Source of the DNA: Mesostigma viride
Taxonomy: Eukaryota > Streptophyta > Mesostigmatophyceae > Mesostigmatales > Mesostigmataceae
Direction of reading: 5' to 3'
NCBI GenBank assembly: GCA_009746045.1
Contig: RPFO01000348.1
Location: 2,006,960-2,070,959 of the forward strand
Length of the DNA stretch: 64,000 bases
Of the stretch, positions 13,801-23,126 are shown piece by piece. The notes under the pieces are model-generated. The model was not told the origin of the DNA. It was given only the letters and a program-made list of their open reading frames with translations, and made no database searches. Both the position numbers and the translations under genes were made by a program. The stretch's first letter is position 1; each line of letters opens with the position of its first letter.

Positions 13801-16800
13801 ATTTTTATGTGTATAACAGTGGCAGGGGACGGAGAGCAGCTGTAGCATGTAGACTAATGACCAGTCCCCATGATGCGTGGGAGCACCTCGCCAGCAATTG
13901 AACACAATGTGGATAAGGTAGTTTCAAAACCCTAGCAGATAGCACCGCTATCTGGCTTGCTGCTACTACCTTCCACTGCTCTAGTCTGTTTCTGGCAAAC
14001 CTCGTGCGGATGACTGCCTCGCTCTGTACCTCTGCGCTCATACCTTTGCATGCAACCATTTTCTTGCCTCCAACCACACATGCCAACCAACACTCTCAGA
14101 CCAACAAACAACAGCCAATCAACGAAACAGAACCTGCGGTTGCCTTTGTGGGCCTCCAGCAAACATCCAGCTCATCGGTGCTTTGCCTTGGGACCACATT
14201 ACTTGCCAGCCCACGTTGCATGATAGCCACCCCGGGAGCTAGCTACTGTGGCTCCATCACTATAGCATCACTATAGCAATCGGCCCTACTTACATGCCTA
14301 AGACAATGGCGTTGCGTAGCGGGGCTACTGCTGCTGGCCACCCAGCGCATCTCTGTGACCCTGCTTAGCTTAGCGTGTCGGCTAGACACTGCCGCAAAAT
14401 AGGACCCCATCCATGACCCCTGCCGTGGACCCTGCGCTATGGGACGCTAGCCAGGCCCCGCGCTAGAATAGGAGGGTAAAATCAGGAACCAGCCGCAGGA
14501 CCTCTGGCAGACTTTTCGCGATTATGGGGAGTCCTACGTCGTTGCTAGCATCTTGCCACGTTTCCACGAACCGAATATCCGGCGCAAACAGGTGCTGCAC
14601 CGCCTGCACGATGACGGATGACAGGTGTCCCTGGAACAGCGCGGCCTGGTGGGGGCTGTTGCGGATGTTGTCCGGCACCATGTACAGATGGGGGAGCGAC
14701 GAGGGCGCGACCGAGCCGGGGGAGCTCTTCTTGCTGCCAAAAACGCAGGGACCTGCGGATAGGTCCACCACGGCGTAGCTGCAGGGGGGGAAGGAAGGGG
14801 GGGAAGGAAGGGGGGGAAGGAAGGGGGGAAGGAAGGGGGGAAGGAAGGGGGGGAAGGAAGGGGGGGAAGGAAGGGGGGAAGGAAGGGGGGGAGGAAGGGG
14901 GGGAAGGAAGGGGGGGAGCAAAGCAGAGAGGGGGACAGCAGGTGAGGAAAGCGAAGGGGGGGTATGTTGAGGGGGGAAAGGGGAAGGGGAAGGGGGAAGG
15001 GGGAAGGGGGAAGGGGGAAGGGGGAAGGGGGAAGGGGGAAGGGGGAAGGGGGAAGGGGAAGGGGGAAGGGGGAAGGGGGAAGGGGGAAGGGGAAGGGGGA
15101 AGGGGGAAGGGGAAGGGGGAAGGGGGAAGGGGGAAGTGGGAAGTGGGAAGTGGGAAGGGCATCAAGTTTCGTTTAAGTGGCCAGCCGGAGCGGCTGCTTA
15201 GGTTTTAGCGGACAAGTGTTCGAAGCGCGTCATTGGTGAATTACTTGGGAACTTGGGTTTCCCCGCGAAACTCCAACCGCACGTTCAGATTTTCAAATCT
15301 CAAGTAAAGTTCGGCGCAACTTTCTGAACGGGGGCAGTTGACGAGCAGCATTCCTCCGGACGAATGAATTGCGTTCCATACTTGCGCAAAATTTTGAAAG
15401 GTAGCTTGCGTGCAGCCCTACTAAAATTTGCGCGGACGTTCAGATTTCCAAATCTCGGGTAAATTTCGGCGGAACTTTCTGAACGGGGGTAGTTGGCGGG
15501 CAGCGTTCCTCCAGACGAATGAAATGCGTTCCATACTAGCGCAAAATTTTGAAAGGTAGCTTGCGTGCAGCCCTACTAAAATTTGCGCGAAGTGTGGGAC
15601 TGAAAATTCGTAACGGAAACTTTTTGGTAGTTGCCGTCACTTCCTTTTGTGCAAACGTGTGGGAGTGAAAATTCGTAACGGAAACTTTTTGGTAGTTGCC
15701 GTCACTTCATTTTGCGCGAGTGTTGGGCTGAAAATTCGTAACGGAAACTTTTTGGTAGTTGGCGTCACTTCCTTTGGTTCGACTGAAAATTCGCTGAAAT
15801 TCGCTGAATTCGTACCGTAGCCTAATTTTTAGTACCTCGAAGTGACGGGGCACCTAAAAATTTGCCCACAAGTACACTTGGCAGCGCGCTCACAATTACA
15901 TTCGTTCAAGTGGCCCGCCGGAGCGGCTGTACAATTTTTCCCAGTGAGCGCGCTGCCAAGTGTACTTGTGGGCAAATTTTTAGGTGCCCCGTCACTTCGA
16001 GGTACTAAAAATTAGGCTACGGTACGAATTCAGCGAATTTCAGCGAATTTTCAGTCGAACCAAAGGAAGTGACGCCAACTACCAAAAAGTTTCCGTTACG
16101 AATTTTCAGCCCAACACTCGCGCAAAATGAAGTGACGGCAACTACCAAAAAGTTTCCGTTACGAATTTCACTCCCACACGTTTGCACAAAAGGAAGTGAC
16201 GGCAACTACCAAAAAGTTTCCGTTACGAATTTTCAGTCCCACACTTCGCGCAAATTTTAGTAGGGCTGCACGCAAGCTACCTTTCAAAATTTGCGCTAGT
16301 AGGAACGCATTTCATTCGTCTGGAGGAACGCTGCCCGCCAACTACCCCCGTTCAGAAAGTTCCGCCGAAATTTACCCGAGATTTGGAAATCTGAACGTCC
16401 GCGCAAATTTTAGTAGGGCTGCACGCAAGCTACCTTTCAAAATTTTGCGCAAGTATGGAACGCAATTCATTCGTCCGGAGGAATGCTGCTCGTCAACTGC
16501 CCCCGTTCAGAAAGTTGCGCCGAACTTTACTTGAGATTTGAAAATCTGAACGTGCGGTTGGAGTTTCGCGGGAAACCCAAGTTCCAAGTAATTCACCAAT
16601 GACGCGCTTCGAACACTTGTCCGCTAAAACCTAAGCAGCCGCTCCGGCTGGCCACTTAAACGAAACTTGATGCCCTTCCTCCCACTTCCACTTCCCATTC
16701 CCTTNNNNNNNNNNNNNNNNNNNNNNNNNATTACATTCGTTTCAAGTGGCCCGCCGGAGCGGCTGTACAATTTTTCCAGGGAAGGGAAGGGGGAAGGAGG

Positions 16801-19800
16801 GAAGGGAAGGGAAGGGGAAGGGGAAGGGGAAGGGGAAGGGGGAAGGGAAGGGGAAGGGGAAGGGGAAGGGAAGGGGGAAGGAAGGGGAAGGGGGAAGGGG
16901 GAAGGGGAAGGGGAAGGGGAAGGGGAAGGGGAAGGGGAAGGGGAAGGGGAAGGGAAGGGGGAAGGGGAAGGGGAAGGGGAAGGGAAGGGAAGGGGAAGGG
17001 GGAAGGGGAAGGGGAAGGGGAAGGGGAAGGGGAAGGGAAGGGGAAGGGGAAGGGGAAGGGAAGGGGGAAGGGGGAAGGGGAAGGGAAGGGGAAGGGAAGG
17101 GGGGAAGGGGAAGGGAAGGGGAAGGGGAAGGGAAGGGGAAGGGAAGGGGAAGGGGAAGGGGAAGGGGAAGGGGAAGGGAAGGGGAAGGGGAAGGGGAAGG
17201 GGAAGGGAAGGGAAGGGGAAGGGGAAGGGGGAAGGGGAAGGGGAAGGGGAAGGGGAAGGGGAAGGGAAGGGGAAGGAAGGGAAGGGGAAGGGAAGGGAAG
17301 GGGAAGGGGAAGGGGGAAGGGGAAGGGGGAAGGGGAAGGGGAAGGGGAAGGGGAAGGGGAAGGGGAAGGGGAAGGGAAGGGGAAGGGGAAGGGGAAGGGG
17401 AAGGGGAAGGGGAAGGGGAAGGGGAAGGGGAAGGGGAAGGGGAAGGGGAAGGGGAAGGGGAAGGGGAAGGGGAAGGGGAAGGGGAAGGGGAAGGGGAAGG
17501 GGAAGGGGAAGGGAAGGGAAGGGGAAGGGGAAGGGAAGGGGAAGGGGAAGGGGAAGGGGAAGGGGAAGGGGAAGGGAAGGGGAAGGGGAAGGGGAAGGGG
17601 GAAGGGGAAGGGGAAGGGGAAGGGGAAGGGGAAGGGAAGGGGAAGGGGGAAGGGGAAGGGGAAGGGGAAGGGAAGGGGAAGGGGAAGGGGAAGGGGAAGG
17701 GGAAGGGGGAAGGGAAGGGGAAGGGGAAGGGAAGGGAAGGGGAAGGGGGAAGGGAAGGGGAAGGGAAGGGAAGGGGAAGGGGAAGGGGAAGGGGAAGGGG
17801 AAGGGGAAGGGGAAGGGGAAGGGGAAGGGGAAGGGGAAGGGAAGGGGAAGGGAAGGGGAAGGGGAAGGGAAGGGGAAGGGGAAGGGGAAGGGAAGGGAAG
17901 GGGAAGGGGAAGGGAAGGGAAGGGGAAGGGGAAGGGGAAGGGGAAGGGAAGGGGGGAAGGGGAAGGGGAAGGGGAAGGGAAGGGGAAGGGGAAGGGGAAG
18001 GGGAAGGGGAAGGGGAAGGGAAGGGGAAGGGGGAAGGGAAGGGGAAGGGGAAGGGAAGGGGAAGGGGAAGGGGAAGGGAAGGGGAAGGGGAAGGGGAAGG
18101 GGGAAGGGGAAGGGGAAGGGGAAGGGGAAGGGGGAAGGGAAGGGGAAGGGGAAGGGGAAGGGGGGAAGGGGGAAGGGGAAGGGAAGGGAAGGGGGAAGGG
18201 GAAGGGAAGGGGAAGGGGAAGGGGAAGGGAAGGGGAAGGGGAAGGGGGAAGGGAAGGGGGAAGGGGAAGGGGAAGGGAAGGGGAAGGGGAAGGGGAAGGG
18301 GGAAGGGGGAAGGGGAAGGGGGAAGGGGAAGGGGGGAAGGGGAAGGGGGAAGGGGAAGGGGAAGGGGAAGGGGAAGGGGAAGGGGGAAGGGAAGGGGAAG
18401 GGGAAGGGGAAGGGGGAAGGGGAAGGGGGAAGGGGAAGGGGAAGGGGAAGGGGAAGGGGAAGGGGAAGGGGAAGGGGAAGGGGAAGGGGGAAGGGGAAGG
18501 GGGAAGGGGAAGGGGAAGGGGAAGGGGAAGGGGAAGGGGAAGGGGGAAGGGGAAGGGGGAAGGGGGAAGGGGGGAAGGGGAAGGGGGAAGGGGAAGGGGG
18601 AAGGGGAAGGGGAAGGGGGAAGGGGAAGGGGAAGGGGAAGGGGAAGGGGGAAGGGGGAAGGGGGAAGGGGAAGGGGGAAGGGGCATGGAAACAAGGCGGG
18701 GGAGGACAAGGTGTGCATGGGAGGATAGGGGGGCAGGGAGGAGGGCCAGGGAGGGGGGGAAGGGGGCGAAGAAAGCGGGGCGGAGGAAGGGGGGGGGGGG
18801 GAGGGAGGTGGACAGGAATACAAGCAGTGCTCCGGACTCTTCAGATGATCAAGGACCTTACAGATTACTAGCCTGCGCTGGTTGTCTCGTTGATATTGTC
18901 TCGATATGGTTGTCTCGATGATACAAGGGTGGGAGCGTGAAAAGTTTGAACATTCCTCTGCTGCCATCTGCACAAAACTGCTTTCTTTTCCCCCTAGTCC
19001 ATCCTTGCCCAACTGCCACCTGTCAGTACCCCTTAACGTACAGCCCGGTCATCCTCCGCCCTCCCGTCGTGCTGGCATTTAAATAACGTTAAGAGTGAAA
19101 CTGGAAGAAGAAGAAGAAGAAGAAGAAGAAGAAGAAGAAGAAGAAGAAGAAGAAGAAGAAGAAGAAGAAGAAGAAGAAGAAGAAGAAGAAGAAGAAGAAG
19201 AAGAAGAAGAAGAAGAAGAAGAAGAAGAAGAAGAAGAAGAAGAAGAAGAAGAAGAAGAAGAAGAAGAAGAAAATCCAGTGCCTTAATGCAGCCAAGGGGA
19301 GAGTACTTTTCCAGGTTCCTTCACCTCTCCAAAAACCTGTTGCACCTACACCCAAAATCCCAGACCCTATACCCTAGACAACAACCCCAGGCGATACAAC
19401 CTCAGATAAATAACCATCACCCTACACCCTCTTGTCTACAACGCTGTACCCCAGCCCCCGGAAGGTACGCCCTCAGACCCAATACCAAACACCCTACCCT
19501 GCACCCTCTTATCTACAACGCTAGACGCCAAACCCCTCGCTCACCGGCCAGCACTGATCCACGTGGCTGTCCTCCCGCCGCCTTGGTACATGTATCGGTA
19601 CATGAAGTCTGCGTCCGGAGCCCCCGTGTCCCGCTCCGGTATGCCCCCCACGGCTTCTGCTGCCGCCCGCGCCGACGGCTTGGCCCCCGGCTGCAGCCTC
19701 CGCTTGTCAAAGTTGGTGATGATGAGAGCCGAGGGGGGGGAGCGGCCCGACCCAGCCCCCTCGTGGGCCGAGTGTGCGCCGAATAGGGACTCATACAGAG

Positions 19801-21957
19801 CGTCGAAGGCAGGCTCCACGTTCGTGGCCTCCACCGTGTAGACCATGTGGCGGCCGGGGTATTCCTTGGCGGTGGACTGGGGGGTTGAGGGGGTGGGGGA
19901 ATAGGGGTGGCGCACGGTAGATGCATGTGAGTAAGAGTGGGGAGCAAATGGAGGTGCTGTGTCGAGTTTTGTGGAAAAATTAATTGAAAAATTAAACTTT
20001 GTCGGTACATGGATGGTGTGCTGTGGTGGCCATCGGTACTAGATGGTGGCCTATGGTGGCGATTGGTAGATGGAGGGCGGCGTAGGATGAAACACGATGA
20101 CGCATGATGGCAGATGGTAGCAGATTGTGACAAATGGTGACCAGAGGGTAGCCGATGGTAGCGCATGCTGGCAGACTGTGACAGATGATAGCGTGTCGCA
20201 ACCGTTCACCGGAGCAGAGGGACAGGAAGAATCGATTGAGGAGAAAAGGCCGGCAAGATACGTGGAACAAGGAGTAAGTGACAAGGAGTAAGGGGCAAGG
20301 AGTGAGGGACAAGAAGTGCCGAGCTAGCGCCCCCCTGTCACGCAAGCACGGGCATGGGTTGAGCCACCGGTCAGGTGTCAAGCCACATGCTACGTATCTA
20401 GTCATGGGCCAAGTGCCAAGTCGTTATAGTATATTATTCTACTATCATCACGTTATGATACTACTATCACGTTATAATATTTTCCACTACTGCAGTAACA
20501 TGCTCGGATGTTCCCCACCTGCTCCACCCCCTCTGGCCTCATCCGCCGGCTCCAGTTCACATACCGCCAGCTCCAGTTCACAGAAACCAATATATCAGAA
20601 GTATATATAGCCCCCAGTCTATACATAAGAAAACCTGCTCCCCACCTGCTCCACCCCTGCCGGCTTCAGTGCCCCCTTGACCGCCTGCTCCAGCCGCGCG
20701 ACATGCTCGCGTCCCGCGTGCACCACGTTGTATGTGAGCTGGTGGATGATCTCCAGCTCCTTGCCCGTCTCGATGCACGAGGGGCGGTACTGCAGCGACG
20801 ACAGCATGAGGAAGGAGCGGAGCTTCTCTGCATCCACCGTGAAGCCATATCCACCGTCGCCTGAGAAGCCGACCAGGACCACGTTCACGTCCAGGGGGAG
20901 CATCAGGGGGCTCTGCAGGGGGGGGGGGGGGTTGAAGAATGGGGCATGGGGTGTGGGGTGTGGGTATGGGGTTTGGGTATGGGGTTTGGGTGTGGGGTGG
21001 GGGTGTGGGGTGTGGGGTGTGGGGTGTGGGGTGTGGGTGGCGTTACGGTTAAAAGGGGGGGGGGGATGCAAGGAAGTCAATTTAGTGAGTACTTACGCGT
21101 AGTGTGCCGTGCAGATAGGCATGCCAATAGGTATCATCCCGGTATTATTTGAGTTCCGATTTGTGCAACAAACAAGCGGGAGGTTGGAAGATGGGGCTGA
21201 CTAGGCTTGCAAGGAATGGGGGAGGGGGGGAAGGGAGTATGTCAAGGTAGGGGGTTGATTTGGCTGGGGAATTCCAAGGAATAGCAGGTGTTAGTAGTAG
21301 GCATTAGTAGGTAGTTTGTTGCGGGTTCCATGACTACGTGTGCTGGAAAGTTCCAAGAAACGGGGAAGGGGTAGGGAATGGCGATGGGAATGTCTGTAAT
21401 GGAGTTTTGAAAGGGTGGATGAATCGTATGATGGGAGCTAGGGGGGGGGGAGGGGGGGAGGAAATGCGATGGGAGGGGGGTGACGGAGGGACAAGAGGGG
21501 GCAGGGGGAGGAAGACAAGGGGCCAGCAACCATGGATATGCTCAGGAAACTGGCAAGTATTGGCGAAGTAATCCCATGGCTGACTGGCAACGTCGCGGGG
21601 CAAACAGGGCTTTGAAAAGATTCGCCGGCTGGGTGACCGGAAACGAAGGGTGAGAAAACGAGGAAATACGGCCACGGCACTGGGGATAACTTGCGTGCGC
21701 GGACAATTCGTGCGGTATCTACAAGTAGGACATTATGCAGCAATCTTGTTCAGTACCTTGTTACGGTCGTGGAGGAAGCTGTGCGCGGACTGTTGGACGG
21801 GCTTTTGCACGGATTCAAAGGCATTCTCTGCCCACTTGTCCGACGCTTTCCTTCCTCCACCTCCATGGGCATGCACGGTGAGCCCGACAGAAAACAGGAA
21901 AATGCTGGCAAATAATAGGCACCCCACCCGGGTAGTTGTGCACGTCACCCCTGCCAT
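4818..21957 (-). CDS. Signal-peptide type I membrane protein, plant At5g58100/At3g28720-like family (complete gene)
   Basis: Exons in transcript order: 21957-21757, 20912-20646, 19876-19545, 14778-14572, 13094-12968, 11962-11774, 11239-11153, (possible 10882-10853), 10405 or 10423-10266, 9868-9749, 9262-9037, 8614-8555, 7946-7758, 6753-6644, 4983-4818. Without the doubtful exon, phases fit throughout and give about 806 residues. The start at 21957 is the first ATG and opens a hydrophobic signal peptide ([17 protein letters not shown]). Family landmarks seen: [83 protein letters not shown], and the C-terminal helix [17 protein letters not shown] before SSPER. These match, in order and spacing, what I recall of the plant family. 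Plant members are secretory-pathway membrane proteins of unknown biochemistry. One has been connected with pollen wall formation as far as I remember (unverified). The exon 4/5 junction has a second in-frame option (14568 with 13087). Confidence 0.88.
5330..5510. repeat. Irregular GCCACGGGCAACTAG array
   Basis: Six or more partial copies of GCCACTAGCCACGGGCAA-like units in intronic DNA. Confidence 0.6.
5960..6235 (+). mobile_element. Dispersed repeat family Q, copy 1
   Basis: Begins TATCAAAGAGACGACCAGCG and continues through CCATGGTAGCTCGAGCC and a block ending near GTAAGCACCACTGC. The same order of blocks is found at 38145-38440, with about 80% identity by eye. There is no coding capacity. 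The class is unknown. Confidence 0.7.
6836..6868 (-). repeat. Degenerate copy of the exon 14 start plus acceptor
   Basis: On the minus strand it reads CCCACAG then GATCTGGAGGAACCGTT. The real exon edge (6753 downward) reads CCCGCAG then GACCTGGAGGAACAGTT. The copy lies 100 bases upstream in the same intron. Confidence 0.75.
7600..7757 (-). repeat. 25-bp-like array next to the exon 13 donor
   Basis: Plus-strand units ACAGCCAGCCCATCATCAGC plus CTAATG repeat about five times. The last unit merges into the real donor (AGCCTACCATGAG). In sense orientation the units look like decayed copies of the donor region. Confidence 0.6.
9385..9404. repeat. AC dinucleotide microsatellite
   Basis: A run of about ten AC units in the intron upstream of exon 11 of the membrane-protein gene. 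Confidence 0.8.
10853..10882 (-). other. Doubtful exon or broken exon of the membrane-protein gene
   Basis: After a good acceptor (CCCCCCAG at 10883) the frame reads [10 protein letters not shown] and then hits TAA. Position and sequence fit the Trp/Asp-containing stretch that follows the preceding exon in the plant family. There is no GT donor before the stop, however, and the neighbouring exons splice in frame without it. It may be a relict exon, a sequencing error, or an exon with a non-canonical donor. Confidence 0.35.
10960..11165 (-). repeat. Copies of the exon 7 3' edge with its donor
   Basis: The real edge on the minus strand is TTCTTCAACCCGCAG followed by GTGCGTGCG (11153). Downstream in the intron at least four decaying versions follow: TTTCAACCCGCAGGTGCGTG (around 11110-11128), CTTGAAGCCGCTCGTGCGTG, TTTTCAATCTGCAGGCGCAC and CCTTGAACTCACAGGTGGGT. 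Confidence 0.75.
11245..11410. repeat. Degenerate GCATGCACG/GCACACATG tandem region
   Basis: Alternating CATGCACGTGCACAC and ATATGAGCATGCACG units with purine/pyrimidine alternation (Z-DNA-prone) in an intron. Confidence 0.6.
12135..12205. repeat. Interstitial TTTAGGG telomere-like island
   Basis: Several exact or one-off TTTAGGG heptamers (GTTTAGGGTTTAGGGTTGAG) inside an intron. TTTAGGG is the plant-type telomere unit. The island is too short and degenerate to be a telomere. Confidence 0.65.
12480..12967 (-). repeat. Sense-strand purine-rich tract after the exon 5 donor
   Basis: About 480 bases are nearly all C/T on the plus strand, therefore G/A on the transcribed sense, starting directly at the donor GTGAGAGG at 12967. 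Confidence 0.6.
13400..13612. repeat. 33-bp minisatellite in intron
   Basis: Five to six copies of AAGGCATGCGCGTAGACCAG plus AGGAGGTGCGTGCT, decaying toward 13612. Confidence 0.85.
14780..15140 (-). repeat. GGGGGAAGG-type purine satellite abutting the exon 4 acceptor
   Basis: Units GGGGGGAAGGAA (14784-14916) and GGGGGAAG (14970-15140) on the plus strand. On the sense (minus) strand this is a 360-base C/T tract ending exactly at the CTGCAG acceptor. Confidence 0.85.
15154..16678. mobile_element. Large foldback (inverted repeat), candidate foldback transposon
   Basis: The left arm 15154-15893 and right arm 15944-16678 are reverse complements of each other with a few small indels, around a 50-bp spacer. 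Each arm carries internal direct repeats: about four copies of a 60-bp unit containing AAATTCGTAACGGAAACTTT, and two copies of a roughly 130-bp unit containing CTGAACGGGGG. The spacer (15894-15943) recurs almost exactly just after the N gap (16730-16780), and its core AAGTGGCC.GCCGGAGCGGCTG also marks the outer end of each arm. Confidence 0.85.
16705..16729. other. Assembly gap (25 N)
   Basis: Run of 25 N between the end of the foldback right arm and a second copy of the foldback spacer. The true length is unknown, and collapse of further repeat copies is likely. Confidence 0.99.
16780..18683. repeat. 1.9-kb GGGGAA purine satellite
   Basis: Nearly pure GGGGAAGGGGAA with scattered GGGAAG and GGGGGAAG variants. 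Several hundred residues of Gly/Lys/Glu/Arg or Pro/Ser/Phe/Leu frames are open on both strands simply because the units lack stop codons. Sense of the host gene is the pyrimidine strand. Confidence 0.95.
18868..18925 (-). repeat. Dispersed family Q boundary fragment
   Basis: The complement reads TATCAACGAGACAACCAGCG, then AGGCTAG, with a second partial GAGACAACCA beside it. Confidence 0.65.
19108..19271. repeat. (GAA)n trinucleotide repeat, about 54 units
   Basis: Uninterrupted AAG/GAA units in intron 3 of the membrane-protein gene (TTC on the sense strand). Open frames of poly-Glu and poly-Phe here are not genes. Confidence 0.97.
20913..21060 (-). repeat. Poly-G/GTGTGGG tract abutting the exon 2 acceptor
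   Basis: A run of 14 G, then GTGTGGG and GTATGGG units, then G12. It is a C-rich tract on the sense strand leading into the acceptor CTGCAG at 20913. Confidence 0.8.
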
Positions 21958-23126
21958 TTGTATTGCACACGTCGCCTTCCAACGCACTAGCTACGGACTG
22001 CACATTATACGGGAACGTGAATTGCACGTTAAATTAGAAGGCGACCTTGGCAATCTTGCACGGACATGTCTCAGCGGCTAACAGTACGATTGTGCTCACA
22101 CGGGCCAGGCAAATGTGCCCGGGTGCTAGATTTCACACTAAGTCGATGGCAAATTGGCTATTGCTGATGGGGTAAGTTACTGATATGGTCAGCAATACAT
22201 CACCTTCGCGTTACATACACCTTGTTGTAATACATACAACTTAGCGCTACTTTTACTGGTATTACTTTCTTATTACAGCAGTGCTGTCCTACAGCAGTAC
22301 TGTCCTAAGAAGCTATGACTTCCGCCTGAACTCCACAATCATGCAAGTCACACAAGAGTCACATGCTATATTTCCCAAGGTTGAGGTTACCTCATCATCA
22401 GGTTGATGAAGCTTTCATCTGGCGTCCTCCTCAATTGGGGCCGGGGGCAGCAATAATAATTTCTTGGCCTGTCCTGGAGGCTGTCAGTTATGCGCGTACT
22501 GCGGTATGTACGGACAAAATTGATGGTGACCCAGGAGTGACAAAGATTCCGGTAAAAGGTTATTAGATTCCTGATTATCTTACATGTGTGTGTAATTTGT
22601 AATCAGATACTTGGAGTATTTAAATGCAGGCAACATTGGATTCTGCCGTTGGGCCCGTGGCCGTCGGGACAACGTTGAGTAATATTGATCCAGCCCTGCC
22701 ACGTTGCCGCCATGCCGGCCATCGGTGATCTGTCACACCAGTCGGGACATGTCTGTCGCCTCACTCGCCTGTCGGTACGTAACTCTGCGTGCTGGTAGTC
22801 TAGTTGCAACCCTGCCCAAGACATATTTTACAGTACATGGCTGCTTAACGAGCTTTTGCCTATGCCGACTGCTTGTATTCAACAGGGCGTTGCGTCCTTC
22901 GTAAATTGGTGGGTGTGAATTCCGTGCATTTATGTGCCAATTGTACTTGTGATTGTACATGTGATGTGGTTTGTTGTCGCTTCGCAGTGTTGCACAATCC
23001 CTCCTTTGCAGTTCTCAAGGGAAGTGACCGAGCTAGCAATTTCCGAGCTAGAAGCACAGTTGCGTGCTCTCTTCTCTCAATTGATGAATTTCGTTTCCAT
23101 GTTCGACTTAAAAGTTGTCTGGCACG
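21958..23126. promoter_or_regulatory. Divergent intergenic region with presumed shared promoter
   Basis: 1169 bases between the start codons of the membrane-protein gene (-) and the metallophosphoesterase gene (+). Direct or inverted copies of CAGCAGTGCTGTCCTA / CAGCAGTACTGTCCTA lie at 22278-22307. No TATA box could be assigned with confidence. The promoter role is inferred from gene arrangement only. Confidence 0.45.

Noticed and set aside
16667-19012. Open frames of 650-756 residues (Gly/Lys/Glu/Arg and Pro/Ser/Phe/Leu) on both strands
   Set aside because: They are translations of the GGGGAA satellite, span an N gap and exist in several frames at once.
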